Below, piece after piece: positions 31,524 to 40,183 of a stretch of DNA of 64,000 nt. The position numbers were made by a program, and so were the translations under genes. The DNA lies in contig NZ_JAASAH010000015.1 of NCBI RefSeq assembly GCF_012726235.1, forward strand, positions 96,452 to 160,451, read 5' to 3'. The first letter of the stretch is position 1, and each line of letters starts with the position of its first letter. Under the pieces are notes generated by a model. It saw nothing but the letters and a program-made list of their open reading frames with translations. It did not search any database and was not told the origin of the DNA. This DNA comes from Streptomyces sp. HNM0574. GTDB taxonomy: Bacteria > Actinomycetota > Actinomycetes > Streptomycetales > Streptomycetaceae.

Positions 31524-31771
31524 GCCCTCCCGGGAGGGAGCCCTGGTCCCCGGGACGCAGGACCGTGGCCCGGCCCGGCCTCCGCCCCGGGGCCACAGGT
31601 CGTACGCCGAAAGACCGAATCCGTGGCGAAATACCCCACGGTGTCAGCGGAGTTGGACATGAGTGACACGCACGGAACCGCGTGCGGGACACGCGTGAGA
31701 GCGCGACGGTGCGCGTACGGGACAGCGCACCGCGTGCTCCGCCGGGCCGCGACGAACACAAGGAGACCACC

Positions 31772-32155
31772 ATGTCCGTCCAGCTCAACCACACCATCGT
31801 CCACTCCGCCGACAAGAAGGCCTCGGCCGACTTCCTGGCCTCCCTGCTGGGCCTCGAAGTGCAGCCCCAGTTCGGCCCGTTCCTCCCCGTCGTCACCGTG
31901 AACGAGGTGGCACTCGACTTCGCGGACGCCGACGGGCCGATCACACCCCAGCACTACGCGTTCCTCGTCTCCGAGGAGGAGTTCGACGGAATCTTCGGCC
32001 GCATCCAGGACGCCGGACTGACCTACTACGCCGACCCGTACCGGACCCGCCCCGGCGAGATCAACCACAACGACGGCGGCCGCGGCGTGTACTGGCTCGA
32101 CCCGGACGGCCACGTCCTGGAGATCCTCACCCGCCCCTACGGCAGCGGCAGCTGA
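31772..32155 (+). CDS. VOC-superfamily (glyoxalase-fold) protein
   Basis: This 127-residue protein has the paired beta-alpha-beta-beta-beta modules of the VOC fold. LNHTIVHSADKKASADFLASLLGLEV is at the start, and VNEVALDFADADGPITPQHYAFLVSEEEFDGIFGRI and GGRGVYWLDPDGHVLEILTRPYG come after. Potential metal ligands are His8, His55 and a Glu near the C-terminus. Families include glyoxalases, dioxygenases and antibiotic-binding proteins, and the substrate cannot be told. AAGGAG precedes ATG 31772. It is probably monocistronic, since a very strong terminator follows. Confidence 0.85.
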   Translation: MSVQLNHTIVHSADKKASADFLASLLGLEVQPQFGPFLPVVTVNEVALDFADADGPITPQHYAFLVSEEEFDGIFGRIQDAGLTYYADPYRTRPGEINHNDGGRGVYWLDPDGHVLEILTRPYGSGS

Positions 32156-32182
32156 CCCCGGCCCGACGTCCGGCGGCACACG

Positions 32183-32233
32183 CACCGGAGCCCCGGCGCC
32201 TCCCCTCAGGGGACGAGCGCCGGGGCTCCGGTG
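32183..32233. terminator. Bidirectional terminator
   Basis: A 17-bp perfect stem (CACCGGAGCCCCGGCGC at 32183-32199 against 32217-32233) encloses an inner hairpin TCCCC-TCA-GGGGA (32201-32213). It lies between the convergent VOC gene and D,D-carboxypeptidase gene and can stop both transcripts. Confidence 0.85.
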
Positions 32234-32270
32234 TGCGGACAGTGACCCCGTCCGGGGCCGGCCGAGCCGG

Positions 32271-35200
32271 TCAGAGGATGCGCGTCAGCTTGGAGCCGAA
32301 GTCCGGCTCCGTCGCGTCCTCCTGGAGTGCGACGGGCACCTTCACCTGGCCCGGACCGTCACCCACCGTCAGTGTGCCGACCTTCGTGCCCTTCGGCGCC
32401 TCGCTGGGGATGGTCTTGCCGTTGTCCGTGAGCCCCAGCTTCACCTTCAGCCCGGACCAGCCGACAGCGGTGACGTCCTCCGTCGCGACGACGGGCGTCT
32501 TCCCGCCCATCTTGTCGTCGACGTAGCCCACCACATCGCCCTTCTTGACGACCTTCTTCGCCTCCAGCTCGTCCTGCGCGGTGTCCATGAGCTTCTTGCT
32601 CTCCTGCAGGACGGTGTCGAGGATGGAGGGACGGTACTGGCCCAGCACGGCGCCCACGATCAGCTGCTTGGTGCCGCCGATCTCCTTCTCGGCCGCGAAG
32701 AGCAGGTTGCCGCCCGCCTTCGTGGTCGTACCGGTCTTGATGCCGACCACGCCGTCCAGGGGCACCAGCCGGTTCCAGTTGCCGTGCTTGTCGCCCTTGG
32801 CGTCCGTGTAGTGCGGCATCCGCACCGTGTCGCGGAACATCGGGATGTCCATGGCCTTCTTCGCCAGCTTCACCTGGTCGGCCGCGGTGCTGACGGTGGA
32901 GGCGTTGAGTCCGCTCGGGTCGGTGTACTCGGTGTTCTTCATGCCCAGGTCGGCGGCGGCGTCGTTCATCTTCTTCGTGAACGCCTTCTCGGAACCCGCG
33001 TCCCAACGGGCAAGCAGGCGGGCGACGTTGTTCGCGGACGCGATCATGATGGCCTCCACGGCCTCACGCTGCGTCAGCTTGTCACCCTCCTTCACCTTCA
33101 CCGTCGACTCGTTCTGCGCACTCAGCCCGGCCTCTTCCTCGGCCTTCTTGTCGACCGGGATCGTCTTGCCGTCCTCACCCGGCTTCACCGGGTGGTCGCG
33201 GAGTATGACGTACGCCGTCATCACCTTCGCGACACTCGCGATCGGCACCGGCTTCTCCCCGCCCGACGAACCGAACGAGCCCAGGCCCTCGACGTCCAGC
33301 ACCGCCTGGCCCTCCGACGGCCACGGCACGTCGGGCTTGCCGCCCGCGAACGTGTACGTCGGCGAAGCCGTCAGCGTCAGCCCCGGCTCCGGAAGCGGAC
33401 GGACGGACTGCGCGATCACGAAGACGATCGCCAGCAGCACGACCAGCGGCGTCCAGATCTTGACCCGCCGCACGGCGGTCCGCAGCGGAGTCTCCGGCGG
33501 GGGCGGCGTGTTGGTCAGCTGCGCCAGCAGGTCCAACGGGGCCTGGTCCGGGCGCGGCTGCTGACGCGTCAGCTCCGCCTCGCTCATCTCCGGCGGCAGC
33601 TCACCCCCGCCGACGGCACCCGCACCGGCCGCCTTGCCCGTCCCGGCAGCCGCGTCCTCCCGGGTACTGCCCGTACGCGGCTTGCCCTCGGCCTTGGCCG
33701 GAACGGCCGACTTCGGCTTCCCGGCACCCGGCCGCTCGTCCGTGGACTTCAGCGGGACGAACTGGCTGGTGCGCTCGGACTCGGATTCGGAGTCGGACCT
33801 GGGGCTGGCCTTGGAGGTGGAAGTGGTCGGCTTTGCCTCGGACTTGGGGGTGGCCTTGGCGTCCTTGGGCTTGGGCTCCTCGGACTTGGAGGCCGCCTTG
33901 TCGTCCGCCTTGGAGGCCGCCTTCGCGTCCTCGGCGGCCGTGGCGTCCTTCGCGGCAGGGCTCGTGGCGTCGGCCTTGTCGGCGTCCTCGGGCTCGCTTC
34001 CGCTGACCGGGTCGGCGGCGGACTTCGCCTCTGCTCCGGGCTTCTTCGCGGCGGCCGCCGGGGACTCGGAGACCACCTTCAGGACCGTGGTGCGGTCGGC
34101 CGGCCCGTCGGCGGCCCCGTCCTCGGCGTCCTTCTTCGCGGCCGGCTCGTCGGCGTCCTTCGCCGCGGCCTCGGCGGCGGCGTCGGCTTCCGGCTCCGTC
34201 TTGGCCGCTTTGTCCTCAACGTCCGCCGGAGCGGCGGGAGTTGCCGAGCTGTCGGCGTCCTTGGCGTCCCCGGTGAGCGACGGGGTCACCTTCAGCTGCG
34301 TGGTCCGGTCGGCCTCGCCGTCCGCGGCCGCGCCCTTTGCTTCCGCGTCCTTCGCAGGCGCGTCTGCGGCGGTCTTGGCCTCCGGCTCCTGGGCGTCCGC
34401 GTCCTCGGCGCTCTTGTCCGCGGACTTCGCGGCGCCGACCGTGGAGAGCACCGTCGTCGCGTCCGGAGCGGAGCTCAGGCCGTGGCCGAGGCGCGGGTCC
34501 TCGGCGGCACCCGTCGCCTGCGTGCTCCCGGACTTCGCGGCCTCCGTTTTGGCGCCCTCGCCCTTCCGGTCCGCCGGCTTCGCGTCCTTCGCCGCGGCGG
34601 TGTCGGTCGCGGGCGTCTCGTCGGACGTCGCGGCAGCGGACGCCGTCGTCTTCTTCGCGGCCGCCTTCTTGGCCGCGGGGGCCTCGGCCGCGGTCTTCTT
34701 GGCCGCTGTCTTCTTCGCCGGGGCCTTCTTCGCGGTGCTCTTCTTGGCCGTCGTCTTCTTGGCGGCGGTCTTCTTCTCCGCCGGCTCGTCCGACGCGGTC
34801 TTCTTGGCGGCCGTCTTCTTCGCCGTGGTCTTCTTCGCGGCGGTCTTCTTGGCCGTCGCCTTCTTGGCGGCGGCCTTCTTCGCGGGAGCCTTCTTGGCCG
34901 CGGCCTTCGCCGGCTGTGCCTTCTCCTCGGCGTCCCCGGCCTTTCCGGCGTCCTCGGACGTCGCCGGTTCCGCGTCCGCGCCGCCGTCCTCGCCCGGCTT
35001 CTTGGACGCGCCGAAGAAGGCCGCCGTCATGCGCTCGGCACGGCGCGCGGCCGCCTCCTCGGAGTTCTCCGAGGTGTCGGACGGAGCGCTCGACGCCGCA
35101 CCGTCTTCGCCGTCGCGAACGGTACGGAACATGGCGGTCGGCTGGTCCGCCCCGGCGCTGCCGGACTCGGCGGACGCGTCCTTGCCGCCGCGCGGGCGCC

Positions 35201-35588
35201 TGGGAAGTCCGCTCGCGGCGGATTGGCCGGAATTCGCTTCGGACCCAGCTTCGCGTGCTGTCTCGTCGCCGCCGGAGGGGCTCTCGCCGGACGGGGCACG
35301 CTCGTCCTCCGAGCCCGCGACCCAGGCCGCCACAGCGGCCTTCAGGCGCTCGTCACGGCCCTTGCCCGCCGCCTCGGCGGAACCGGAGTCCCCGGATTCG
35401 GCATCGCGATCCGGACCGTCACCCGACGACGACTGCGTGTCACCGTCGCTCTTCGTACGAGAGGTTCCGGCGTCCTGCGCGCTCTCCTCGCCCCCACCGG
35501 GGCTCACCGCGTCGCGTTCCTCCGCCGTCTCCGTCGCCTCCCCCGACGACTTTCCACGCTCCACCTTGCCGGGGGACTCGCCCGCCAC
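32271..35588 (-). CDS. D-alanyl-D-alanine carboxypeptidase with long disordered N-terminus
   Basis: This 1105-residue membrane-bound penicillin-binding protein of peptidase family S11 trims the terminal D-Ala of peptidoglycan stem peptides. The catalytic domain is C-terminal: SVAK near residues 785-788, SANN near 852 and KTGTTTKAG near 951. It follows one membrane helix (IWTPLVVLLAIVFVIAQ, about 709-727). Residues 1-700 are cytoplasmic, of low complexity (Ala, Lys, Glu, Asp, Ser). At about 225-315 they hold a lysine-rich block of AAKKT/PAKK repeats like histone H1 or HU tails. The family norm is about 400 residues, so the N-terminal part is an extreme addition. GTG 35588 has a perfect AGGAGG; the longer frame upstream does not. 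It runs convergent to the VOC gene. Confidence 0.9.
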   Translation of the reverse strand: MAGESPGKVERGKSSGEATETAEERDAVSPGGGEESAQDAGTSRTKSDGDTQSSSGDGPDRDAESGDSGSAEAAGKGRDERLKAAVAAWVAGSEDERAPSGESPSGGDETAREAGSEANSGQSAASGLPRRPRGGKDASAESGSAGADQPTAMFRTVRDGEDGAASSAPSDTSENSEEAAARRAERMTAAFFGASKKPGEDGGADAEPATSEDAGKAGDAEEKAQPAKAAAKKAPAKKAAAKKATAKKTAAKKTTAKKTAAKKTASDEPAEKKTAAKKTTAKKSTAKKAPAKKTAAKKTAAEAPAAKKAAAKKTTASAAATSDETPATDTAAAKDAKPADRKGEGAKTEAAKSGSTQATGAAEDPRLGHGLSSAPDATTVLSTVGAAKSADKSAEDADAQEPEAKTAADAPAKDAEAKGAAADGEADRTTQLKVTPSLTGDAKDADSSATPAAPADVEDKAAKTEPEADAAAEAAAKDADEPAAKKDAEDGAADGPADRTTVLKVVSESPAAAAKKPGAEAKSAADPVSGSEPEDADKADATSPAAKDATAAEDAKAASKADDKAASKSEEPKPKDAKATPKSEAKPTTSTSKASPRSDSESESERTSQFVPLKSTDERPGAGKPKSAVPAKAEGKPRTGSTREDAAAGTGKAAGAGAVGGGELPPEMSEAELTRQQPRPDQAPLDLLAQLTNTPPPPETPLRTAVRRVKIWTPLVVLLAIVFVIAQSVRPLPEPGLTLTASPTYTFAGGKPDVPWPSEGQAVLDVEGLGSFGSSGGEKPVPIASVAKVMTAYVILRDHPVKPGEDGKTIPVDKKAEEEAGLSAQNESTVKVKEGDKLTQREAVEAIMIASANNVARLLARWDAGSEKAFTKKMNDAAADLGMKNTEYTDPSGLNASTVSTAADQVKLAKKAMDIPMFRDTVRMPHYTDAKGDKHGNWNRLVPLDGVVGIKTGTTTKAGGNLLFAAEKEIGGTKQLIVGAVLGQYRPSILDTVLQESKKLMDTAQDELEAKKVVKKGDVVGYVDDKMGGKTPVVATEDVTAVGWSGLKVKLGLTDNGKTIPSEAPKGTKVGTLTVGDGPGQVKVPVALQEDATEPDFGSKLTRIL

Positions 35589-35816
35589 CGATGCCTCCTG
35601 ATGCTGATGCTCGCCGCTCGCCCTACCAGTTAACAGTGTCCGTCCACCGCTTCCGCCCCATCGCACAGCGGCCCTGTCCACCGGTCGGCTATCAGCCTTC
35701 CCGAACAGCAGACGAGAACGACATACCTACTGGTTCCCGATCAAAGCGTCCACGCACTCTCGACAGACCATTGTGAGAGGAGTCACCCTGTCATTCATCC
35801 ACGCGGGGAGGCATGG

Positions 35817-36587
35817 ATGGGCAGGAGCCGCAGAACAATTCCGGAGGAGCTTCTGTTGCTCGCCCTGGACCCGGCAACGGGCACCACGGCGCAGCCACAG
35901 TCGCTTGACCTCGGCCTGGCCGGGGCCCAGCTAGTGGAGCTGGCTCTGGCAGGACGGATAGCCCCTGATGGGGATCGTATCGCCGTGGTGCTACCACGGC
36001 CGACTGGAGATCCAACTCTGGACTCCGCGCTCGAGTTGCTGCGAAGGCGCGGCAGTCCGGTGCGCGCCGTCCACTGGATCGGCGGGCCCCGGTTGGGGCT
36101 GCGCCAAACCTATCTCACACACCTGGAACGCTGCGGCATGGTGCATGCCGTATCCGGCCAGATGTGCGGGGTGCTGCCGACGACGCGCTACCAGGCGACG
36201 GAGACGGCCATCAGCCGGGAAATCAGGGCCCGGCTGGACTCGGCGATCCGCACCGGTGTACCGCCGGACCCGCGGACCGCGGCGCTCGCCGCGCTGGCCC
36301 ACGCGGTCGGTCTCGGCAAGCACCTCTATCCCGGGAACGAGGGGCGTTCGTGCCGCTCGCGGCTCCGGGATCTGATCAGGCACGACCCGATGGGCGGTCT
36401 CGTCGCGCACGCCGTGATGGACGTGCAGAACGGTGTCGGGGCGCAGCAGCGCCGCGCACCGGGCGGCGGTGGCGGCCGGAGGGAAGGCCAGGGCAGCCAC
36501 GGTGGCGGCGCGAGTGACCGCACACCGCAGGTTCCCGATCAGGCACGCCGTACAGCGGGAGGCATGGTCCGCGCCGGAGCCCGTTGA
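35817..36587 (+). CDS. GPP34 (GOLPH3/Vps74-like) protein
   Basis: This 256-residue protein matches bacterial GPP34 proteins: RRTIPEELLLLALDPATGTTAQPQSLDLGLAGAQLVELALAGRIAPDGDRIAVV, then PTGDPTLDSALELLRRRGSPVRAVHWIGG, TYLTHLERCGMVHAVSGQMCGVLPTTRYQ and AALAHAVGLGKHLYPGNEGRSCRSRLRDLIRHDPMGGLVAHAVMDVQNGV. In eukaryotes GOLPH3 binds phosphoinositides on Golgi membranes; the actinobacterial role is unknown. The C-terminal 45 residues are Gly/Arg-rich and unstructured. GGGGAGG precedes ATG 35817. It is divergent from the D,D-carboxypeptidase gene. Confidence 0.9.
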   Translation: MGRSRRTIPEELLLLALDPATGTTAQPQSLDLGLAGAQLVELALAGRIAPDGDRIAVVLPRPTGDPTLDSALELLRRRGSPVRAVHWIGGPRLGLRQTYLTHLERCGMVHAVSGQMCGVLPTTRYQATETAISREIRARLDSAIRTGVPPDPRTAALAALAHAVGLGKHLYPGNEGRSCRSRLRDLIRHDPMGGLVAHAVMDVQNGVGAQQRRAPGGGGGRREGQGSHGGGASDRTPQVPDQARRTAGGMVRAGAR

Positions 36588-36966
36588 GCCGGACCGGACC
36601 ACCACGCCGCGGGCGGCGCGAAGTGCCGCGCCGCCCCTGGCGACCGCCGTCCCACGAACGCCGCACCGCGCACCCCCGGCGGTGCTCCGTTCCATCGCGC
36701 ACCATCACGCACAGCACGACCACGCACAGCACCACCGCACGGCAGCTCCACGGGAGCCGCACAGGCATGCGGGGTGGCGGTCCGGCAGCCGTGGACGACG
36801 GCGGGACGGCCACCCCGCACGCGCGTGCGGGGGCCGGTTCCGGTCGCCCGCCGCCGGATTCGGGTAGGTGTTCCTGCACCCTCTGTTGCCATTCGCCAGC
36901 GCTGGCGGTCACGTTGGTGGCAACCTGCTGGAAAGTAGTCGTACTTAAAGCGGAGGTGCAGTTCCC
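36588..36966. promoter_or_regulatory. Upstream region of the XRE regulator with nested palindrome
   Basis: This 379-base stretch has no supported gene. It contains a perfect 14-base palindrome CGCCAGCGCTGGCG (36894-36907) enclosed by a second inverted repeat GTTGCCA (36885-36891)/TGGCAAC (36918-36924). The palindrome lies 60 bases before the regulator's GTG start and is a good operator candidate, possibly for autoregulation. Confidence 0.5.
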
Positions 36967-37827
36967 GTGGCGCCCAACGTCAATCCCACCGTCCGGCGGC
37001 GCCGGCTCGGCCAGGAGCTGCGCCGGCTGCGCGAGCTGAAGGGCATGACGGCAGAGGAGGTCGCGGACCGGCTGCTGGTCTCCCAGTCGAAGATCAGCCG
37101 TCTGGAGAACGGCCGCCGCAGCATCAGCCAGCGCGACGTCCGTGATCTGTGCGGTGTCTACGAGGTGGACGACCACCGCATCGTCGATTCGCTGATGCAG
37201 ATGGCCAAGGAGTCCCGCCAGCAGGGCTGGTGGCACGCTTTCGGCGACATCCCGTACAGCGTCTACATCGGGCTGGAAACCGATGCCGCCTCGCTCCGGG
37301 TGTACGAACCGCAGGTCGTTCCCGGCCTGTTGCAGACCCGCGCGTACGCGGAGGCGGTGTGCGTCGGCGCGCTGCCGGAGGCGTCGGCGGGCGACATCGA
37401 GAAGCGGGTGCAGGTGCGGATGCGCCGCCAGGAGAGGGTGAACGACCCGCGGAATCCGCTGCGCCTGTGGGCGGTGCTGGACGAGTCCGCGCTGCGCCGG
37501 GAGATCGGCGGCCGGCAGGTGATGATCGAGCAGCTGGAGCGGCTGAACGAGGTCGCCCGGATGCCCCATGTGACCGTCCAGGTCATGCCGTTCAAGATGG
37601 GCGCGCACCCGGGCGTGAACGGGCAGTACGCGATCCTGGAGTTCCCGGACGCCTCGGACTCGTCGGTGGTCTATCTGGAGGGCGTGACGAGCGACCTCTA
37701 TCTGGAGAAGGCCCACGACGTGCAGAGCTACAGCGTGATGTACGAGCATCTGCGGGCCGAGGCGCTGAACCCGGACCAGACGCGGGAGTTCATCGAGGAC
37801 GTGGCGAAGGAGTATGCCCGGGGCTGA
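36967..37827 (+). CDS. XRE-family regulator with DUF5753 domain
   Basis: This 286-residue DNA-binding protein has an N-terminal helix-turn-helix (LGQELRRLRELKGMTAEEVADRLLVSQSKISRLENGRRSIS, about residues 14-55). The DUF5753 domain follows (WWHAFGDIPYSVYIGLETDAASLRVYEPQVVPGLLQTRAYAEAV, then LWAVLDESALRREIGGRQVMIEQLERLNEVARMPHVTVQVMPF). These WhiJ-like regulators form many paralogous Streptomyces pairs with DUF397 proteins and touch on development. GTG 36967 has GGAGGTG upstream. A small DUF397 gene follows after 139 bases, so the two form the usual pair. Confidence 0.93.
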   Translation: MAPNVNPTVRRRRLGQELRRLRELKGMTAEEVADRLLVSQSKISRLENGRRSISQRDVRDLCGVYEVDDHRIVDSLMQMAKESRQQGWWHAFGDIPYSVYIGLETDAASLRVYEPQVVPGLLQTRAYAEAVCVGALPEASAGDIEKRVQVRMRRQERVNDPRNPLRLWAVLDESALRREIGGRQVMIEQLERLNEVARMPHVTVQVMPFKMGAHPGVNGQYAILEFPDASDSSVVYLEGVTSDLYLEKAHDVQSYSVMYEHLRAEALNPDQTREFIEDVAKEYARG

Positions 37828-37966
37828 GGACGGCGGAGGTTACACCGGGCCGATCAACAGTGTGAAGAGCAGCCTGGAATATGCCATCCGGTCGAGTGAA
37901 CGGCCGCTTCATGCCCGGGAATCGGGGCGTAGCGTCGATGACTCAACCCGAACAACCGGAGCAGAC

Positions 37967-38188
37967 ATGGCAATCAGGCAAGGAACCACCCATACCTGGA
38001 TCAAGTCCAGCCATTCCGCCAACGGCGCCTGTGTGGAGGTGCGTTCGCCCGCGGTGTCCACCGTGGACGTGCGGGACTCGAAGGACCCGCAGGGGCCCGC
38101 GCTCAGCTTCCGCCCCGCGGCCTGGACCGGCTTCGTCGCGACGGTGACCGGAGCCCCGGAGCCGAGGGCCGCGCGACGCCGGTCCTGA
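37967..38188 (+). CDS. DUF397-domain small protein
   Basis: This 73-residue protein has the DUF397 signature TWIKSSHSANGACVEVRSPAVSTVDVRDSKDPQGPALSFRPAAWTGFVATV. Such proteins are encoded beside XRE/DUF5753 regulators in Streptomyces and are thought to act with them (the WhiJ-system type). GGAG precedes ATG 37967. The C-terminal tail is slightly longer and more basic than the usual 60-65 residues. A weak hairpin with a CTTCG loop at 38249-38265 lies between this gene and the convergent gene downstream. Confidence 0.92.
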   Translation: MAIRQGTTHTWIKSSHSANGACVEVRSPAVSTVDVRDSKDPQGPALSFRPAAWTGFVATVTGAPEPRAARRRS

Positions 38189-38353
38189 GGCCCCCGCAGG
38201 CCGGAAGCTGACCCGAGCAGCCCTCTCGACTGGCCCGCCGTCCCGGCCGAGGGGGCTTCGCCCTCCTTCCCGGCTCCCGCCTGCCGCCGGCCCGCTCCGC
38301 TTCCGTCGCCGCGCGCCGTTCCGGCCCGCACAGCGTCCGGCTGGACGGCCGGC

Positions 38354-39202
38354 TCAGCGCAGCTGGTCCACGTAGGTGTCCGTCCCCGGGATCGTCGGGA
38401 CGAACGGTGCCGCAAGTTCCAGCCTCCCCAGATCTGTTGCGGCGATCTCCTCCTCCAGGCCCGAGAACCATGCCTCCCAGCACTCCTCCGGGCCCGTTTC
38501 GAGGAAGTACAGCACCGTCAGCCGCGTGCCGACGCCCTCCACCTGCCGGACGTACGACATGCGGTCGGCGGGCAGCGGGGTGGGGCGGAAGGCCACCGCC
38601 ATGGCCGCCGGGGAGCCCGCGAGCCGTCGCGGCAGGAGCGTGCCGCGCAGCTCGGCCAGCAGGCGGTCGCGCTGCTCCTCCGTGTCCGTGTCGACGACCT
38701 GGAGGACGAGTCCCGCGTAGGGATGGTCGAGGGCGTGGAAGTCCCGCGGCCCGGCTTCGCCGTCGCGGTACACCGTCGCCGCGTGGTCCTGGAAGCTGGT
38801 GAAGACGTGCGTGCGGTCGTGGTGGACGCGGTCGTCGGCGTTGAGCCGCTTGTTGATGGCGACCGTCCAGCGCATGTGGTCGTCGTAGCGTCCCTCGGTG
38901 ATCCAGTACGTCGACAGGTAGCAGCCCGCCGTGACGGGCCGGGCGACGGCCGACTCCTTCGGGCGGCGCAGTGACTGGAGCGCGCGGGTGGCGACCCAGC
39001 GGCGCCCCGCGAAGATCCACGGCATGGCCATGGCTCCCGCGATGTAGTGGTCGTCCTCGTACCAGCGGTTGTAGGCGCGTTCCCGGCCCGGATGGGGTTC
39101 GACCATGGTGATCAGCGCGTGCCCCGGCCGCACCCCGTAGGGCCCGACCGCGGCCAACTCGGCGTAACCGGCGCTCTGTCCGTGCGCTTCCTCGCTCCGC
39201 AA
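38354..39202 (-). CDS. Conserved protein of unknown function, ferredoxin-like-fold candidate
   Basis: This 282-residue cytoplasmic protein begins at TTG 39202 behind AAGGGGAC. It contains ALITMVEPHPGRERAYNRWYEDDHYIAGAMAMPWIFAGRRWVATRALQ, a pattern like dimeric alpha-beta barrel (EthD-type) proteins in which N-x-W-Y-x-x-D-H-Y marks the active surface. It also has YRDGEAGPRDFHALDHPYAGLVLQVVDTD and LTVLYFLETGPEECWEAWFSGLEEEIA. Homologues are known in Streptomyces, but I can give no substrate. It is divergent from the SDR gene at 39384. It may act with that oxidoreductase, but this is only by position. Confidence 0.65.
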   Translation of the reverse strand: MRSEEAHGQSAGYAELAAVGPYGVRPGHALITMVEPHPGRERAYNRWYEDDHYIAGAMAMPWIFAGRRWVATRALQSLRRPKESAVARPVTAGCYLSTYWITEGRYDDHMRWTVAINKRLNADDRVHHDRTHVFTSFQDHAATVYRDGEAGPRDFHALDHPYAGLVLQVVDTDTEEQRDRLLAELRGTLLPRRLAGSPAAMAVAFRPTPLPADRMSYVRQVEGVGTRLTVLYFLETGPEECWEAWFSGLEEEIAATDLGRLELAAPFVPTIPGTDTYVDQLR

Positions 39203-39383
39203 GAGGCTGTCCCCTTCTCTTCTCGGGGGCCGCCGGTGTGCTGCTCTCCGTCCGGCGGTCTCGTCGCCGTACAGCAGTAGCCGACGCGGCCTCAGATGGG
39301 GAGAGCCGTGCCGCCTCTCTGTGCTTCTCCGTCCGGACGCCCTACCGTGACGGGCCGTCAGTCAACTGCCCCGGAGGGAGACC

Positions 39384-40169
39384 GTGTTGCTACTCGGAGG
39401 CAAGACAGTGGTGGTGTCCGGCGTCGGCCCGGGACTGGGTCACCAGGTGGCGGCCGCCTGCGTGCGGGACGGGGCGAACGTCGTGCTCGGGGCCCGCACC
39501 GAGAAGCGGCTCGTGTCGGCCGCGGCGAGCCTCGACCCCGGCGGGGAGGTGACCGCCCAGCTGGCGACCGACATCACGGACGAGGCACAGTGCGAGGCCC
39601 TGGCCGCGCTCGCGGTCAGCCGGTTCGGCGGCATCGACGCGGTCGTCCATGTCGCGGCGCTGGACCACTACATGGGCGGCCTGGAGGACGCCGACTTCAC
39701 GCAGTGGCAGCAGGTCGTGGACGTCAACCTGCTCGGCACGCTGCGCATGACCCGCGCCTGCCTGCCCGCGCTGAAGGAGCACGGCGGATCGGTCGTCATG
39801 ATCGGCACCCAGTCGTCCGTCGCCGCCCCCTCCCAGGTCCAACAGGCGGCCTACGGGGCCTCCAAGGGGGCGCTCGTCTCCGCGATGTACGCCCTGGCGC
39901 GCGAGCTCGGGCCGCACCGGATACGGGTCAACACCGTGCAGCCCGGCTGGATGTGGGGCCCGCCCGTGCAGGGGTACGTCCAGTACGCGGCACAGACGGA
40001 GGGCGTCGGCGAGGACACCGTCCTGGAACGGCTCACCTCCCGCATGGCGCTGCCCGAGATGGCCACCGACGCCGACGTCGCCGACACGGCCGCCTTCCTC
40101 GCCTCCGACCGGGCACGTGCGATCACCGGCCAGTCGCTGCTCGTCAACGCGGGCGAGATCATGCGCTGA
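39384..40169 (+). CDS. Short-chain dehydrogenase/reductase
   Basis: This 261-residue classical SDR has the cofactor motif VVVSGVGPGLGHQVA (a variant of TGxxxGxG), DVNLLGTLRMTRA, and the active-site set Ser-Tyr-Lys in VVMIGTQSSVAAPSQVQQAAYGASKGAL. PGWMWGPPVQGYVQYAA follows. The TGxxxGIG glycine pattern is altered to SGVGPGLG, as in a subgroup of actinobacterial SDRs. GGAGGGAG precedes the GTG start at 39384. The substrate is unknown. It lies between the divergent DUF-type gene and the convergent ADP-ribosylglycohydrolase, so it is probably transcribed alone. Confidence 0.88.
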   Translation: MLLLGGKTVVVSGVGPGLGHQVAAACVRDGANVVLGARTEKRLVSAAASLDPGGEVTAQLATDITDEAQCEALAALAVSRFGGIDAVVHVAALDHYMGGLEDADFTQWQQVVDVNLLGTLRMTRACLPALKEHGGSVVMIGTQSSVAAPSQVQQAAYGASKGALVSAMYALARELGPHRIRVNTVQPGWMWGPPVQGYVQYAAQTEGVGEDTVLERLTSRMALPEMATDADVADTAAFLASDRARAITGQSLLVNAGEIMR

Positions 40170-40183
40170 GCCGGCGGCCCCGG

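Noticed and set aside
32784..35633. 949- and 655-codon plus-strand frames opposite the carboxypeptidase
   Set aside because: They are antisense to a gene with clear SxxK, SxN and KTG motifs; the Leu/Arg/Gly-rich text mirrors the Ala/Lys repeats of the real frame.
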